From positions 1 through 64,000 of the forward strand of contig CABHOY010000036.1 in the NCBI GenBank assembly GCA_902168105.1: a stretch of 64,000 nucleotides of DNA, written 5' to 3'. How positions within the stretch are numbered: the stretch's first letter is position 1; each line of letters starts with the position of its first letter. Below, piece after piece: positions 7,980 to 18,234 of the stretch. The stretch comes from an uncultured Flavihumibacter sp. Its GTDB lineage: Bacteria; Bacteroidota; Bacteroidia; Chitinophagales; Chitinophagaceae. The notes beneath the pieces were generated by a model. That model ran no database searches. It was not told where the DNA came from and worked only from the letters and a program-made list of their open reading frames with translations. Both the position numbers and the translations under genes were made by a program.

Positions 7980-9170
7980 TTATATTACGCGTTCGATGAT
8001 CTGACCGCTCTTCTTTTCTTTCAGGATCAGTTTCTTTGCACCGAAATGGGTCATTTCTTCTTTTACGAGATAATGTTCCGCATCGTATTCTACCAGGGTT
8101 TGAGGTTTAGTTAACCCAGTCTGGCCACGCCAGATGTCCAGTTTTACAGGTTCCCACTGTTTGCTGGTGGCGCTGCGATACGCAGCATCAAGTACGGCGT
8201 TTACCACATAGCCATCATAGAAGGTTTCTCTTGCCGGCTGGTTACTTTCAATTGCATTAAACATATCGGCAAACATATGATTGTATCCCAGTTCATTCAG
8301 TTCATCACCTACAGGGAATAACCATCCACTGTTGCTTTCGGCTTTTTCTGCAACGTAGTCAGCTCCCTTACCGGTGGTGAACATATCGAAACCGGTACGG
8401 AGGAAGCTATTCAGCCAGATCGTCCCTTCTGTGCCCATTACTTCATCTCTCAGGTCCAGGCCACCACGGAAGGTCCAGCTTACTTCAAACTGTCCGATAG
8501 CGCCATTCTCATATTTAACAAGGCCAATGGCATGATCTTCTGCATCAATAGGTTTTACCTGCGTATCCGCCCAGCACATTACCTCAACAGGTTTGACGTC
8601 TTTGCCAATAAAGCTACGTGCTATTTCCACGCAATGACAGCCCAGGTCAAGAATACAACCGCCGCCTGCCTGTTCTTTATCCCAGAACCATTCACTATGC
8701 GGGCCAGGGTGTGTTTCCCTTGATTTGGCCCAGAGTATACGGCCAAGAGCACCATTCTTCACACTTTCGAGCGCTTTGAGGAATTTAGGTGTATATACCA
8801 GGTCTTCCAGATAACCGTTGAAAATGCCTGCTGCTTCTACCATTTCCAGCATGCGTTTAGCCTCTTCTGCGTTGCGGCCCAGGGGCTTGGTACAGATCAC
8901 GCCTTTCTTGTGTTTACAACAGAGCGCTACAGCCGCTTCGTGCAGGTTGTTGGGAAGGGAGATACAAACTACGTTCACATCCGGATGTGCGATAGATGCT
9001 TCCATATCCGTGGTCCAGTGATCCACGTTGTAATCTGTAGCAAACTTCTTTGCACTTTCTTCCCTGCGGGAATAAATACTCACAATCTTATCCCGGCTTC
9101 TTTGACCCTGCAGGGAGTCTGCATAGAAACGGCCAATGAAGCCCGAGCCTAACATGGAAATACGTTGCAT
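7980..9170 (-). CDS. Gfo/Idh/MocA family NAD(P)-dependent oxidoreductase
   Basis: The 396-residue enzyme starts with a Rossmann dinucleotide-binding motif ([15 protein letters not shown]). It continues with the family region containing [16 protein letters not shown] and TKPLG, a variant of the usual EKP motif that has Thr in place of Glu. The C-terminal alpha/beta domain includes [15 protein letters not shown], where family members place substrate and catalytic residues (DxxxH-like). These enzymes usually oxidise sugars, inositols or their derivatives; no signal peptide is seen, so it is cytoplasmic. The MFS carrier gene upstream on the same strand suggests uptake and oxidation of a related substrate. 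Confidence 0.9.
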   Translation of the reverse strand: MQRISMLGSGFIGRFYADSLQGQRSRDKIVSIYSRREESAKKFATDYNVDHWTTDMEASIAHPDVNVVCISLPNNLHEAAVALCCKHKKGVICTKPLGRNAEEAKRMLEMVEAAGIFNGYLEDLVYTPKFLKALESVKNGALGRILWAKSRETHPGPHSEWFWDKEQAGGGCILDLGCHCVEIARSFIGKDVKPVEVMCWADTQVKPIDAEDHAIGLVKYENGAIGQFEVSWTFRGGLDLRDEVMGTEGTIWLNSFLRTGFDMFTTGKGADYVAEKAESNSGWLFPVGDELNELGYNHMFADMFNAIESNQPARETFYDGYVVNAVLDAAYRSATSKQWEPVKLDIWRGQTGLTKPQTLVEYDAEHYLVKEEMTHFGAKKLILKEKKSGQIIERVI

Positions 9171-9212
9171 AAATTATCTGATTGAATTAGTGATAACGAT
9201 CTGGGTTAAATG

Positions 9213-9262
9213 AAAACTCCGCAGTAAAACACCAGGTTGACATAGGTAGTTCACTGCGGAGT
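9213..9262 (-). terminator. Terminator between the MFS carrier and Gfo/Idh genes
   Basis: A perfect 10-bp stem, ACTCCGCAGT/ACTGCGGAGT (9216-9225 and 9253-9262), has a 27-base loop. On the minus strand it is followed by TTTT. It lies just past the stop of the MFS gene, so the two genes may be only partly co-transcribed. Confidence 0.6.
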
Positions 9263-9283
9263 GTGTATATAATGCAATAGAGA

Positions 9284-10513
9284 TTATGCCACTACTGTTT
9301 TTTTGCTGTCACGGAATGTTAGCATAAACAATACCCAAACTACGGCGGCGATTATGGAAGGGATCATCCATACTTTCTGCCAGAAGTTATCGGTAGCGTG
9401 TGTGGTGTAATAGTCGGAGATGATACCAGCAACCCAGAAACCTATCAGCATGCCGATACCATAAGTAGCCAGTGTTACCAGGCCCTGTGCCGCGCTTTTG
9501 TATTTCTCGCCTGCCTGCTGGTCAGTATATATCTGTCCTGATACAAAGAAGAAGTCATAACATATACCATGCAGTGCGATACCTGTAATAAGCATGAACG
9601 CCAGCGGACCCGCATTACCGTATGCAAAAAGCAGGTAACGTACTGCCCAGGCGATCATACCGACCATGATGGTCTTTTTGAAACCAAAGCGGCTAAAGAA
9701 CACAGGGATCAGTAATATGAACAGTGCTTCAGAGATCTGGCCAATGGCCATTTTACCGGTAGGGTTTTCCAGGCCTGTCTGCTCCAGGAAGTGGTGTGCA
9801 TTCTGGTAGTAGAATGCCAGCGGTATACAGATCAGGATGGATGATATGAAGAATACCAGGAAGTTTTTATTGCTGAGCAGTTTGATGGCGTCAAGGCCTA
9901 ATATCTCAGCAATGCTGTTCTTCTGGGATTTATCTTTAATAGGAGGTGTTTTAGGAAGTGTGAAACTGAATAGGCCCAGTATCAGTGATGCTGCGGCTCC
10001 CATTGCAAAGGTGTTTTTTAACTGGCCGGCTTCGGTACCCGCTGAAGAATCCCAATGGAAGGCATAGCTGATAGTTAGTCCCGCTATGATCCAACCGACA
10101 GTACCCCATACACGGATGGTAGAAAACTCCTTTTCAGGATTGTTCATCTGGCGGAAAGATACAGAGTTCACAAGGGCCAGGGTAGGCATGTAGAGCACCA
10201 TATAGGCAAACACATAAGGATAAAACACGCTCACGCTTTCAGCACGGTACATCTGGAACATGAGCACTGCACCTGCGAGGTGCAGAATACCGAGGATCTT
10301 CTCAGCATTGAAGAATTTGTCAGCTATCATCCCTATTATAAAAGGGGCGATAATGGCGCCGTATGACTGGGTGGAGAACACGCTGGCGGTCTCCAGACCG
10401 GATGCCTGAAGGTTTTTGGCAAGGAATGTCCCCAATGTAACGAACCATGATCCCCATATAAAGAACTCAAGAAACATCATAATGGACAACTGTAAGCGAG
10501 TACCTGATTTCAT
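9284..10513 (-). CDS. MFS transporter, nucleoside:H+ symporter (NupG-like) family
   Basis: The 409-residue inner-membrane protein has 12 predicted helices. It starts with LSIMMFLEFFIWGSWFVTLG and contains YGAIIAPFIIGMIADKFF and RVWGTVGWIIAGL, as in the Nuc_H_symport/NupG branch. Many Bacteroidota members of this branch are found next to sugar oxidoreductases rather than nucleoside genes, so the substrate may be a sugar or sugar acid. It lies directly upstream of the Gfo/Idh gene on the same strand. Confidence 0.85.
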   Translation of the reverse strand: MKSGTRLQLSIMMFLEFFIWGSWFVTLGTFLAKNLQASGLETASVFSTQSYGAIIAPFIIGMIADKFFNAEKILGILHLAGAVLMFQMYRAESVSVFYPYVFAYMVLYMPTLALVNSVSFRQMNNPEKEFSTIRVWGTVGWIIAGLTISYAFHWDSSAGTEAGQLKNTFAMGAAASLILGLFSFTLPKTPPIKDKSQKNSIAEILGLDAIKLLSNKNFLVFFISSILICIPLAFYYQNAHHFLEQTGLENPTGKMAIGQISEALFILLIPVFFSRFGFKKTIMVGMIAWAVRYLLFAYGNAGPLAFMLITGIALHGICYDFFFVSGQIYTDQQAGEKYKSAAQGLVTLATYGIGMLIGFWVAGIISDYYTTHATDNFWQKVWMIPSIIAAVVWVLFMLTFRDSKKTVVA

Positions 10514-10611
10514 AACGAATTTTAGACTTTAAACTCTGTAAAAAACTTTAGCGGCAAAAGATAAGTAAAATATAAGCGAAATTCCAAATTAGTAGTACGG
10601 ATGGCAATGAT

Positions 10612-11328
10612 TTACAGCATTTTTTTTGACATAACACTGATATCAGAGCCCTCTGCCAGTAAAGCGGAGAGAGGCTTTTGCTGCAGCATAGGCACAAACG
10701 CTGCGCCATAGAGCGCGGCAGTATCACAACGGTAGCTGTATTCAACAACGCGATGTGTTCTCCATTGCGGATGACTTACCTGGTATTCTCCCGTACGTGT
10801 AGCAGCCATTTGAGTATAGCCCCAATAGTGATCGGTGATAAATTCAGCCTCACTATCTGGAGCAATAGGCAATGCTTCTTTTTCGGCGGTGGCTTTTAAT
10901 ATGTTCCAGTGCTGACCGACTTTCCATTCATAACTGACTTCCAGCATATTGTCCGGAGTATGCAACCATTGATGCCGCATAGGATGTGTGGCGTATTTCT
11001 CTTTGTAGACAGTATTGGCCACAAAAGTGATCATCCTTTTGGGAACGATCTCTTTCACAAACACAACGCCTCTTTTCCATATACCAGCCTCTTTATAGCG
11101 TACATAGAAACGGAGGTTCACTTCTTCAAAGTGGCGATGAAAGGGTAGCGAAAGGCCTTTTACACGGGTATTCTCGAACAGGAAACCTACCAGGCTGACA
11201 TAGAGCGTATTGTTCCAGGTGTCCAGTTCTGTATTGTGAGGTACGAGTGGCTGCAGTACTGCAGGATCAGCCTCAAAATTGACCATGAGGAGATTACGCC
11301 ATGCGGCAGTTAAAAAAGGTTTGCCCAT
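10612..11328 (-). CDS. YqjF-like DUF2071 family protein
   Basis: The 238-residue soluble protein shows the typical DUF2071 features. It starts with PFLTAAWRNLLMVNFEADPAVLQPLVP, and further on has TLYVSLVGFLFENTRV, FEEVNLRFYV and ITDHYWGYTQ. The family is widespread and of unknown biochemical function (acetoacetate-decarboxylase-like fold). It lies about 20 bp downstream of nth on the same strand, which suggests co-transcription. Confidence 0.85.
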   Translation of the reverse strand: MGKPFLTAAWRNLLMVNFEADPAVLQPLVPHNTELDTWNNTLYVSLVGFLFENTRVKGLSLPFHRHFEEVNLRFYVRYKEAGIWKRGVVFVKEIVPKRMITFVANTVYKEKYATHPMRHQWLHTPDNMLEVSYEWKVGQHWNILKATAEKEALPIAPDSEAEFITDHYWGYTQMAATRTGEYQVSHPQWRTHRVVEYSYRCDTAALYGAAFVPMLQQKPLSALLAEGSDISVMSKKML

Positions 11329-11350
11329 AGAAGATCAGCAGATTATAAAT

Positions 11351-12016
11351 TTACGACAGGAAATTAGCTGCATTGCCACGGATCAGGCTCTGATAATACT
11401 TACATACCGGTCTTAATCCACATTGTTCACATTTGGGTGTGCGGGCTACACAGATGTACCTGCCATGCAGTATCAGCCAGTGATGAGCGATGTGCACTTT
11501 CTCAGTAGGAATATACTTGAGCAATTGTTTTTCTGTCTGAAGGGGAGTGGTGGCATTAGTGGTAAGCCCGATACGTGCAGAAACGCGAAAAACATGCGTG
11601 TCTACAGCCATATTAGGCTGCTGATGAACTACGGAAGTGATAACATTGGCTGTTTTACGGCCCACCCCGGGCAGCTTCACCAGCTCTTCTACGGTGGAAG
11701 GGATCTCACCGTTGAAATCTTCGATCACCATCTGCGCCATACCGATGAGATGTTTCGTCTTATTGTTTGGGTAGCTGATGCTGCGTATCAGGGGAAATAG
11801 CTCATCGAATGTGGCGTGGCTCAAAGCTTCCACATCCGGGTATTGCAGGAAGATGGCAGGCGTGGTCATATTGACGCGTTTGTCCGTGCATTGGGCGGAC
11901 AGTATGACCGCTACCAGTAATTGATAAGGATTGTCGTAAATAAGTTCAGTCTCTGCGTTGGGAGCATGTTCTTCGAAATAGCTGAGAACAAAGGCAAAGC
12001 GTTCTTTCTTTGTCAT
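11351..12016 (-). CDS. nth: Endonuclease III (DNA glycosylase/AP lyase)
   Basis: This 221-residue base-excision-repair enzyme removes oxidised pyrimidines and nicks abasic sites. The helix-hairpin-helix LPGVGRKTANV carries the catalytic Lys, the catalytic Asp lies in VDTHVFRVSARIGL, and a C-terminal C-x6-C-x2-C-x5-C cluster binds [4Fe-4S] (CVARTPKCEQCGLRPVC). The length and order are standard. A TATCTTTG box (minus strand, 12033-12040) sits 16 bp before the start. Confidence 0.96.
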   Translation of the reverse strand: MTKKERFAFVLSYFEEHAPNAETELIYDNPYQLLVAVILSAQCTDKRVNMTTPAIFLQYPDVEALSHATFDELFPLIRSISYPNNKTKHLIGMAQMVIEDFNGEIPSTVEELVKLPGVGRKTANVITSVVHQQPNMAVDTHVFRVSARIGLTTNATTPLQTEKQLLKYIPTEKVHIAHHWLILHGRYICVARTPKCEQCGLRPVCKYYQSLIRGNAANFLS

Positions 12017-12032
12017 ACCTGTAAAGATAGGG

Positions 12033-12040
12033 CAAAGATA
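12033..12040 (-). promoter_or_regulatory. Possible -7 box of the nth promoter
   Basis: Read on the minus strand this is TATCTTTG, a match to TAnnTTTG, 16 bp upstream of the nth start codon. No -33 element was found at the expected spacing. Confidence 0.4.
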
Positions 12041-12136
12041 ATATGCTTCAAATATACCGGATGTACTACCGATAGCTATTCCTTCGTCGCGCAGGGATGG
12101 TGCGGGCGTGACAGCTATAGCCTTCAGGCTGATATG

Positions 12137-12286
12137 CTATTTTGAAGGTGTGACCTTCCGGGCATAATCAGCAATAGCCTGCAGGGTTTCTGGTCTTGGA
12201 GAGAAACGGATAGTATCCAGTGCTTTCCTTGTTTGATTCAGACAAATTTCTTCTTCACGAGATAATTCCGGGTCCTGGTTTGTCAT
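12137..12286 (-). CDS. Small hypothetical protein
   Basis: A 49-residue product starting MTNQDPELSREEEICLNQ is predicted from the ATG at 12286; the open frame extends to 12355 but the upstream part looks non-coding. The sequence is helical and charged, ends IADYARKVTPSK, and lacks membrane segments. I do not recognise a function. It stands alone upstream of nth. Confidence 0.5.
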   Translation of the reverse strand: MTNQDPELSREEEICLNQTRKALDTIRFSPRPETLQAIADYARKVTPSK

Positions 12287-12527
12287 CTTATTAGGTTTAT
12301 TAGCGCTACTGGTTACAGAATTTAAGGCAAAAAAAGAGTGTGTAGAATTCCCCATGCAATATTTTTTTAATACAATTGATTAGTTCCTAACTATATAACG
12401 GAGATTATGCAAAATGTATTGTCAGCCGTAATTGAAATATTTCGAAAGTAAAGATAACCGGTCTACGTGGAAATCCGGCCAGGAAAGGGAATGCTTAATA
12501 ACGTGGAGAGGCGAAAAAGCGCACTTC

Positions 12528-12833
12528 TTATTCTTTCTCAGTGATAATGAACAGATCTTCATCATCTTTTTTCATCAGGTATTTTTCACGGGCGAACTTT
12601 TCCAGCTTTTCCGGACTAGACAACAGTTCCTGTTGTTCTTTCCTGGTTTTACTGATCTCGTCCTGGAAGAAAGCTTTTTGTCCTTCCAGTTTGTTGACCT
12701 CTGATTGTAATTCGTACTGGGAAATAAAATTCTTGCTGTCGATGAAGGCCAGCCATACCAGGAATGCGGCGGCTGATACGAAATATTTGTTTCGCATGTA
12801 AGCTGGCACTGTAATGGACTTTAATCCTGGCAT
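12528..12833 (-). CDS. FtsB/DivIC-type septum formation initiator
   Basis: The 101-residue bitopic protein has a short cytoplasmic N-terminus, one membrane helix (FVSAAAFLVWLAFID) and a periplasmic coiled coil (YELQSEVNKLEGQKAFFQDE) ending in LEKFAREKYLMKKDDEDLFII. This is the FtsB/DivIC signature, a scaffold of the division FtsQLB complex. MPGLKSITVPAYM at 12833 was taken as the start; the open frame reaches 12893. It follows enolase, the same order as eno-ftsB in many bacteria, with a hairpin between them. Confidence 0.85.
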   Translation of the reverse strand: MPGLKSITVPAYMRNKYFVSAAAFLVWLAFIDSKNFISQYELQSEVNKLEGQKAFFQDEISKTRKEQQELLSSPEKLEKFAREKYLMKKDDEDLFIITEKE

Positions 12834-12865
12834 ATAAGATGAATGTATGACTGGGAACGGCTGTT

Positions 12866-12901
12866 TAAAAGGCCGGGTTTTGAAGTAACTCAAAACCCGG
12901 C
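12866..12901 (-). terminator. Terminator/attenuator between eno and ftsB-like gene
   Basis: A perfect 12-bp stem, GCCGGGTTTTGA/TCAAAACCCGGC (12872-12901), has a 6-base loop and is followed on the minus strand by TTTT. It lies after enolase and 39 bp before the division gene, so it could lower downstream expression. Confidence 0.7.
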
Positions 12902-12980
12902 AATATGGACCACTAATTAAATTATCGTCATCAAAGATCAGATCCCGAAATTCGACGTACGAGATTCAATCCAGTGTTAT

Positions 12981-14279
<1,299 letters not shown>

Positions 14280-14349
14280 TTAATTGTTTTATTATAATAA
14301 TTTGTAAGTTAATTGGTTACCGGCTTATTAAAGCCACCGGAACATCCCC

Positions 14350-15261
14350 CTACTTTGTCAATTCCCTGAAGATAGATTCCAGGCTTTGCGAATTGCTTTG
14401 CAAAGAAAGGATGTTCCTGTTATTTATCAAAGCAAATTGTAGGAGGTTTTTGCGTACATCTTCCAGATTACCTGCAAACAATTGCCAGGTATTGGCGTCC
14501 TGTTGTTTAATTCTTGTTATACCTGCTATTTGCTGAAGGTCTGTGTCAGATGGTACCGGTTCTCCAAAAGATACCTGGATATAACCATTTTCCTTACCCC
14601 CTTGTTGCAGGTTTTGCAGGGAATCGTCCGCAATGATGTTGCCTTTATTGATAATGATGACCCGGCTGCACATTGCTTCCACCTCCTGCATGATATGGGT
14701 GCTGAGCACAACTGTTTTGTTCTTTCCCAGTTCAGTGATGAGTTGACGGATATCGACCAGCTGATTAGGGTCCAGGCCGGAGGTCGGCTCATCAAGGATC
14801 AGTACTTCCGGATCATGGATCAATGCCTGGGCCAGCCCCACACGTTGTTTGTACCCTTTGGAGAGCGCGCCGATCTTTTTCTTGCTTTCTGGCTGTAAAC
14901 CGGTCATGGCAATTATTTCAGAAATGCGTTTGTCTGTGTTTTTGCCCAGTTTATGCACCTGTGCCACAAATCCGAGGAACTCCCGGATGTACATATCGAA
15001 ATACAGCGGATTGGCCTCGGGCAGGTAGCCTACGCGCTGCCTCACTTCCATGGGCTGGGTGGCCACGTCATAGCCGCATACACTAGCGCTGCCGCTGGTA
15101 GGTGGCAGGTAACCGGTGATCATCTTCATGGTAGTGCTTTTCCCCGCGCCGTTCGGCCCCAGGAAACCTACTACTTCCCCTTTACTAAGCGAAAAGGAAA
15201 TATCGTTGACCGCCCGTTGTTCCCCGTATACCTTACTTAACTGTGTTACTGTGATTGACAT
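14350..15261 (-). CDS. gldA: Gliding-motility ABC transporter ATP-binding protein GldA
   Basis: The 303-residue ATPase has Walker A (GPNGAGKSTTMKMITG), Q-loop VGYLPEANPLYFDM, signature LSKGYKQRVGLAQAL, Walker B VLILDEPTSGLDP and the H-switch STHIMQE. The sequence and length match GldA, which works with GldF and GldG; those permease genes are not adjacent. The start MSITVTQLSKVYGEQ at 15261 fits GldA homologues better than the ATG at 15273. It ends 77 bp upstream of enolase. Confidence 0.88.
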   Translation of the reverse strand: MSITVTQLSKVYGEQRAVNDISFSLSKGEVVGFLGPNGAGKSTTMKMITGYLPPTSGSASVCGYDVATQPMEVRQRVGYLPEANPLYFDMYIREFLGFVAQVHKLGKNTDKRISEIIAMTGLQPESKKKIGALSKGYKQRVGLAQALIHDPEVLILDEPTSGLDPNQLVDIRQLITELGKNKTVVLSTHIMQEVEAMCSRVIIINKGNIIADDSLQNLQQGGKENGYIQVSFGEPVPSDTDLQQIAGITRIKQQDANTWQLFAGNLEDVRKNLLQFALINNRNILSLQSNSQSLESIFRELTK

Positions 15262-15580
15262 TAGGTTTTCCACTTTGGCGCGGCTAATGTATGAAAATCG
15301 GGTTAGAATAAAAATCGCTTATAATCGTCTACTGTATAAATAGCTGGCTTCCATGATACTCTGATGCGGAGCAGACGCGATTTAACTAAACTTTTATAGT
15401 GAAAAGTACTTGGGAATATATAATTTTAAATATATTCACAAATTGTAACCTGATGTGGGGCAGTCGATTCCGGATAATCTGGTTATATTTATAAGCCTAC
15501 ATTGTTTTGAATGCATGGTCGCAACAGTTGTTAATCAATAATCACAATACATTTTAAACCCTGCAAACACTTTAGATTTC
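15262..15580. other. Intergenic region upstream of the Ter operon
   Basis: This AT-rich divergent gap lies between gldA and the first terD. No gene or strong repeat is visible. It should hold the promoter of the 12-gene Ter operon, but no clean TAnnTTTG box was found (TATATTTA near 15483 is a one-mismatch candidate). Confidence 0.45.
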
Positions 15581-16156
15581 ATGGCAATTAATTTACAGAA
15601 GGGACAAAAAATAGACATCGGGCTTTCCAAGATCAGCGTGGGTCTGGGTTGGAATCCAAACGAAGGGACAGGCAATGATTTTGATCTGGACGCATCTGCA
15701 TTCATGATTGACGGCAATAGATTGATACCTACAGAAGGATATTTCGTTTTCTATGGCAATACAACTTCTCCGGACGAAGCTTTACACCATACTGGTGATG
15801 ATCCGACTGGTGGTAACAGCGCAGATGGAGATGATGAGACGATTAAGGTAGATCTGTCGAAAGTACAACAGGACATCAAGGAAATACTGTTTGTTGTAAC
15901 CATCCATGATGCAACAGGACGTAAACAGAATTTCGGACAGGTGAGAAATTCATATATCCGTATCGTTGATGATGCCAATGGCGAGGAGATCGCAAAATAT
16001 GAACTGGGAGAAGACTTCTCCGTAGAGACTGGCGTAGAGTTCGGCCGCTTATACCTGAAAGACGGCAAGTGGCGTTTCGAAGCTTCGGGTATCGGTTATA
16101 AAGAAGACCTGGCCTACTTTCTGAGCAAATACTACAAAGGACAAATCATTAAATAG
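15581..16156 (+). CDS. TerD family protein 1
   Basis: The 191-residue TerD-domain protein opens with the family N-terminus MAINLQKGQKIDIGLSKI, then GLGWNP and DFDLDASAFM. TerD proteins bind calcium through acidic loops and act in the tellurite/phage/stress-response Ter systems. The second acidic loop, normally GDNRTGAGDGDDE, reads GDDPTGGNSADGDDE here, keeping the acidic residues but altering the Gly pattern. It is the first gene of a 12-gene operon, 33 bp upstream of the second terD. Confidence 0.92.
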   Translation: MAINLQKGQKIDIGLSKISVGLGWNPNEGTGNDFDLDASAFMIDGNRLIPTEGYFVFYGNTTSPDEALHHTGDDPTGGNSADGDDETIKVDLSKVQQDIKEILFVVTIHDATGRKQNFGQVRNSYIRIVDDANGEEIAKYELGEDFSVETGVEFGRLYLKDGKWRFEASGIGYKEDLAYFLSKYYKGQIIK

Positions 16157-16189
16157 TCTATTCTATCACACACTATTGAAATACACTTT

Positions 16190-16858
16190 ATGGCAATCAA
16201 TTTAGTAAAGGGACAAACCATTGACCTCCGCAAAAATGATAAGGGGGAAAGCTTCGATCTGTCAACTGTAACAATCGGTTTGGGCTGGGATGTCCGTAAA
16301 AAAAGCGGTGGCTTTTTTGGTAAGCTGCTGGGTGGCAAGGAAGAGGAATTCGACCTTGATGCAATCGCTTTCCTGCTGGATAAAAACGGTAAGGTGGCAG
16401 ACCTGGGTAAGACAGTTCAAACCAACGATGGTCGTAATCTGAGCCTTTACCAGGGAGATGTGATCTTCTTCAACAGCCAACGTCACCCGTCAGGCAATAT
16501 CTGGCTGACAGGCGATAACCGCACCGGTGCAGGCGATGGAGATGATGAGCAGATCATCGTTAAACTGGATAGCCTAGATGCAAAGTTTGAAAAGATCCTG
16601 TTCGTGGTATCTATCTATCAGGGGCGTCAGCGTAACCAGCACTTCGGCGGTATCGAAAACGCATTCATCCGCGCAGTAGATAATAGTGGGAAAGAGATCG
16701 CTAAATTTAACCTCTCGGGAGACGCATCATACAACAACATGTGCTCCCTGGTATTTGCAGAAGTATACCGTAATAACGGTACCTGGAAATTCAGAGCACT
16801 GGGAGATCCTCAACCTGCAGATAGCTTTGTTGAGATCCTCAGGAACTACGTTTATTAA
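16190..16858 (+). CDS. TerD family protein 2 (with insertion)
   Basis: The 222-residue TerD-domain protein is ~30 residues longer than its two paralogues. A Lys/Gly-rich insertion (KKSGGFFGKLLGGKEEE) sits between the GLGWD motif and the calcium-binding EFDLDAIAFLLD motif. The second calcium loop GDNRTGAGDGDDE is canonical. The insertion may provide a surface or membrane contact. It is followed 25 bp later by a VWA gene. Confidence 0.92.
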   Translation: MAINLVKGQTIDLRKNDKGESFDLSTVTIGLGWDVRKKSGGFFGKLLGGKEEEFDLDAIAFLLDKNGKVADLGKTVQTNDGRNLSLYQGDVIFFNSQRHPSGNIWLTGDNRTGAGDGDDEQIIVKLDSLDAKFEKILFVVSIYQGRQRNQHFGGIENAFIRAVDNSGKEIAKFNLSGDASYNNMCSLVFAEVYRNNGTWKFRALGDPQPADSFVEILRNYVY

Positions 16859-16883
16859 TTAACCTTTTCTATAAGAGTCATTC

Positions 16884-17522
16884 ATGAGAAGATTACCGGT
16901 TTACTTAGTGTTGGATACCTCAGGCTCTATGAGCGGTGAGCCCATAGAAGCAGTAAAGAACGGCGTGCAGGTGCTGATATCAACTTTGAGACAGGACCCA
17001 TATGCATTGGAAACAGCATATCTTAGCCTGATCACTTTTGACACGGACGCGCGCCAGCTGGTGCCGCTGACAGATCTGTCATCTTTCCAGATGCCCGAAC
17101 TGAAAGCAGCAGGTGGTACATCTCTGGGAGCTGCTTTGCAGACCGTGGCAGACAGCATCAACAGGGAAGTGGCAAAATCCAGTATCGATGTGAAAGGAGA
17201 TTGGAAACCGCTGGTGTTCCTGATGACAGATGGTATTCCAACTGATCAGTGGCAGAATGGATTGAATGCTTTTCAGAATAGTAAAATAGGTATCACAGTG
17301 GCCTGTGCCGCAGGTAACGGCGCCGATGTGAACCTCCTGAAACAGATCACCAACACCGTTGTATCGCTCGATACGGCAGATGCCGCTACTATCAAGGCCT
17401 TTTTCAAATGGGTGTCTGCTTCCGTAAGCACCGGCAGCCAGAAAGTTGAAAGTGGCGATAAAGAAGTGGCCGGCCTCAACGAGCTGCCGCCACCTCCTCC
17501 GGAAGTGAATATCGTTGTGTAA
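16884..17522 (+). CDS. TerY-like VWA domain protein 1
   Basis: The 212-residue cytoplasmic protein is a single von Willebrand A domain. The metal-ion-dependent adhesion site begins DTSGSMSG (residues 11-18), with the later Thr and Asp in GGTSLGAAL and LMTDGIPTD. It lacks the C-terminal metal-binding domain of full TerY and ends in a Pro-rich tail (LPPPPPEVNIVV) that is matched in the second VWA paralogue. Such proteins are thought to assemble Ter complexes by metal-dependent contacts. The HAD gene starts 1 base after its stop. Confidence 0.9.
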   Translation: MRRLPVYLVLDTSGSMSGEPIEAVKNGVQVLISTLRQDPYALETAYLSLITFDTDARQLVPLTDLSSFQMPELKAAGGTSLGAALQTVADSINREVAKSSIDVKGDWKPLVFLMTDGIPTDQWQNGLNAFQNSKIGITVACAAGNGADVNLLKQITNTVVSLDTADAATIKAFFKWVSASVSTGSQKVESGDKEVAGLNELPPPPPEVNIVV

Positions 17523-17523
17523 C

Positions 17524-18234
17524 ATGGAAAAGACCAGGCATGTATCTTTCGATCTGTGGATGACATTGATCCGTTCCCATCCTTCCTTTAAAACGAAGCG
17601 TGCAGCCTTGTTCCGCTCCTTCTTTTCGCTGGACTCATTTGCTCCGGAAAAAGTAGAGGCCGCGTTCAGGGAAACGGATGTACTCATTAACAGCATGAAC
17701 GAAATAACAGGACGTAACGTGCATACATTCGAAATGTATCTGTTATGCCTGCACCTGCTGGGTACCGATATTAAAAGTGTGCACCCGGACAAACTGGAGG
17801 AATTCTACAGTTTGTCCGAGGCACTCTTTTTTCAATATCCACCCCTGCACTTGTACGAAGACACAACACAGTTGTTAGCCGCTTTGCAGTCACAAGGTAT
17901 TACCACCAATCTGCTGAGCAATACAGGATTTATTCAGGGCCGTACTTTACGTAAACTAATGGCTGGATGGGGATGGGACACCCTTTTTGCATTTCAGTTG
18001 TATTCAGATGAAACCGGGTATTCAAAACCGGATGCCCAGATGTTCAGCCGGTTGTTAGAGAATGCCGCCTCACTGCATACAGACCTTGTTCCCGCACAGA
18101 TCTGGCACCTGGGCGATAACCAGGTGGCTGACGTAGAAGGAGCTCAACGTATGGGTATACACGCAACGCTGACGGACATTGTTAATAACCCCTTAAACAA
18201 GTTGTTAAATGAAAGATGTTTATGCCTTACATAA
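17524..18234 (+). CDS. HAD superfamily hydrolase-like protein (Ter-associated)
   Basis: The 236-residue protein has HAD motif I as FDLWMTLIRS, with the nucleophile Asp kept and Trp at the usual second Asp position, as in the DxWxT subfamily. Motif II is LLSNTG, the Lys lies in SDETGYSKPDAQMF, and motif IV is LGDNQVADVEGAQRMG. It probably cleaves a phosphoester of a small molecule, though loss of the second Asp could reduce phosphatase activity. HAD enzymes and phosphoribosyltransferases are known partners in Ter loci, proposed to make or modify a nucleotide-like metabolite. ATG at 17524 is the likely start; its 3' end overlaps the next gene by 26 bp. Confidence 0.85.
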   Translation: MEKTRHVSFDLWMTLIRSHPSFKTKRAALFRSFFSLDSFAPEKVEAAFRETDVLINSMNEITGRNVHTFEMYLLCLHLLGTDIKSVHPDKLEEFYSLSEALFFQYPPLHLYEDTTQLLAALQSQGITTNLLSNTGFIQGRTLRKLMAGWGWDTLFAFQLYSDETGYSKPDAQMFSRLLENAASLHTDLVPAQIWHLGDNQVADVEGAQRMGIHATLTDIVNNPLNKLLNERCLCLT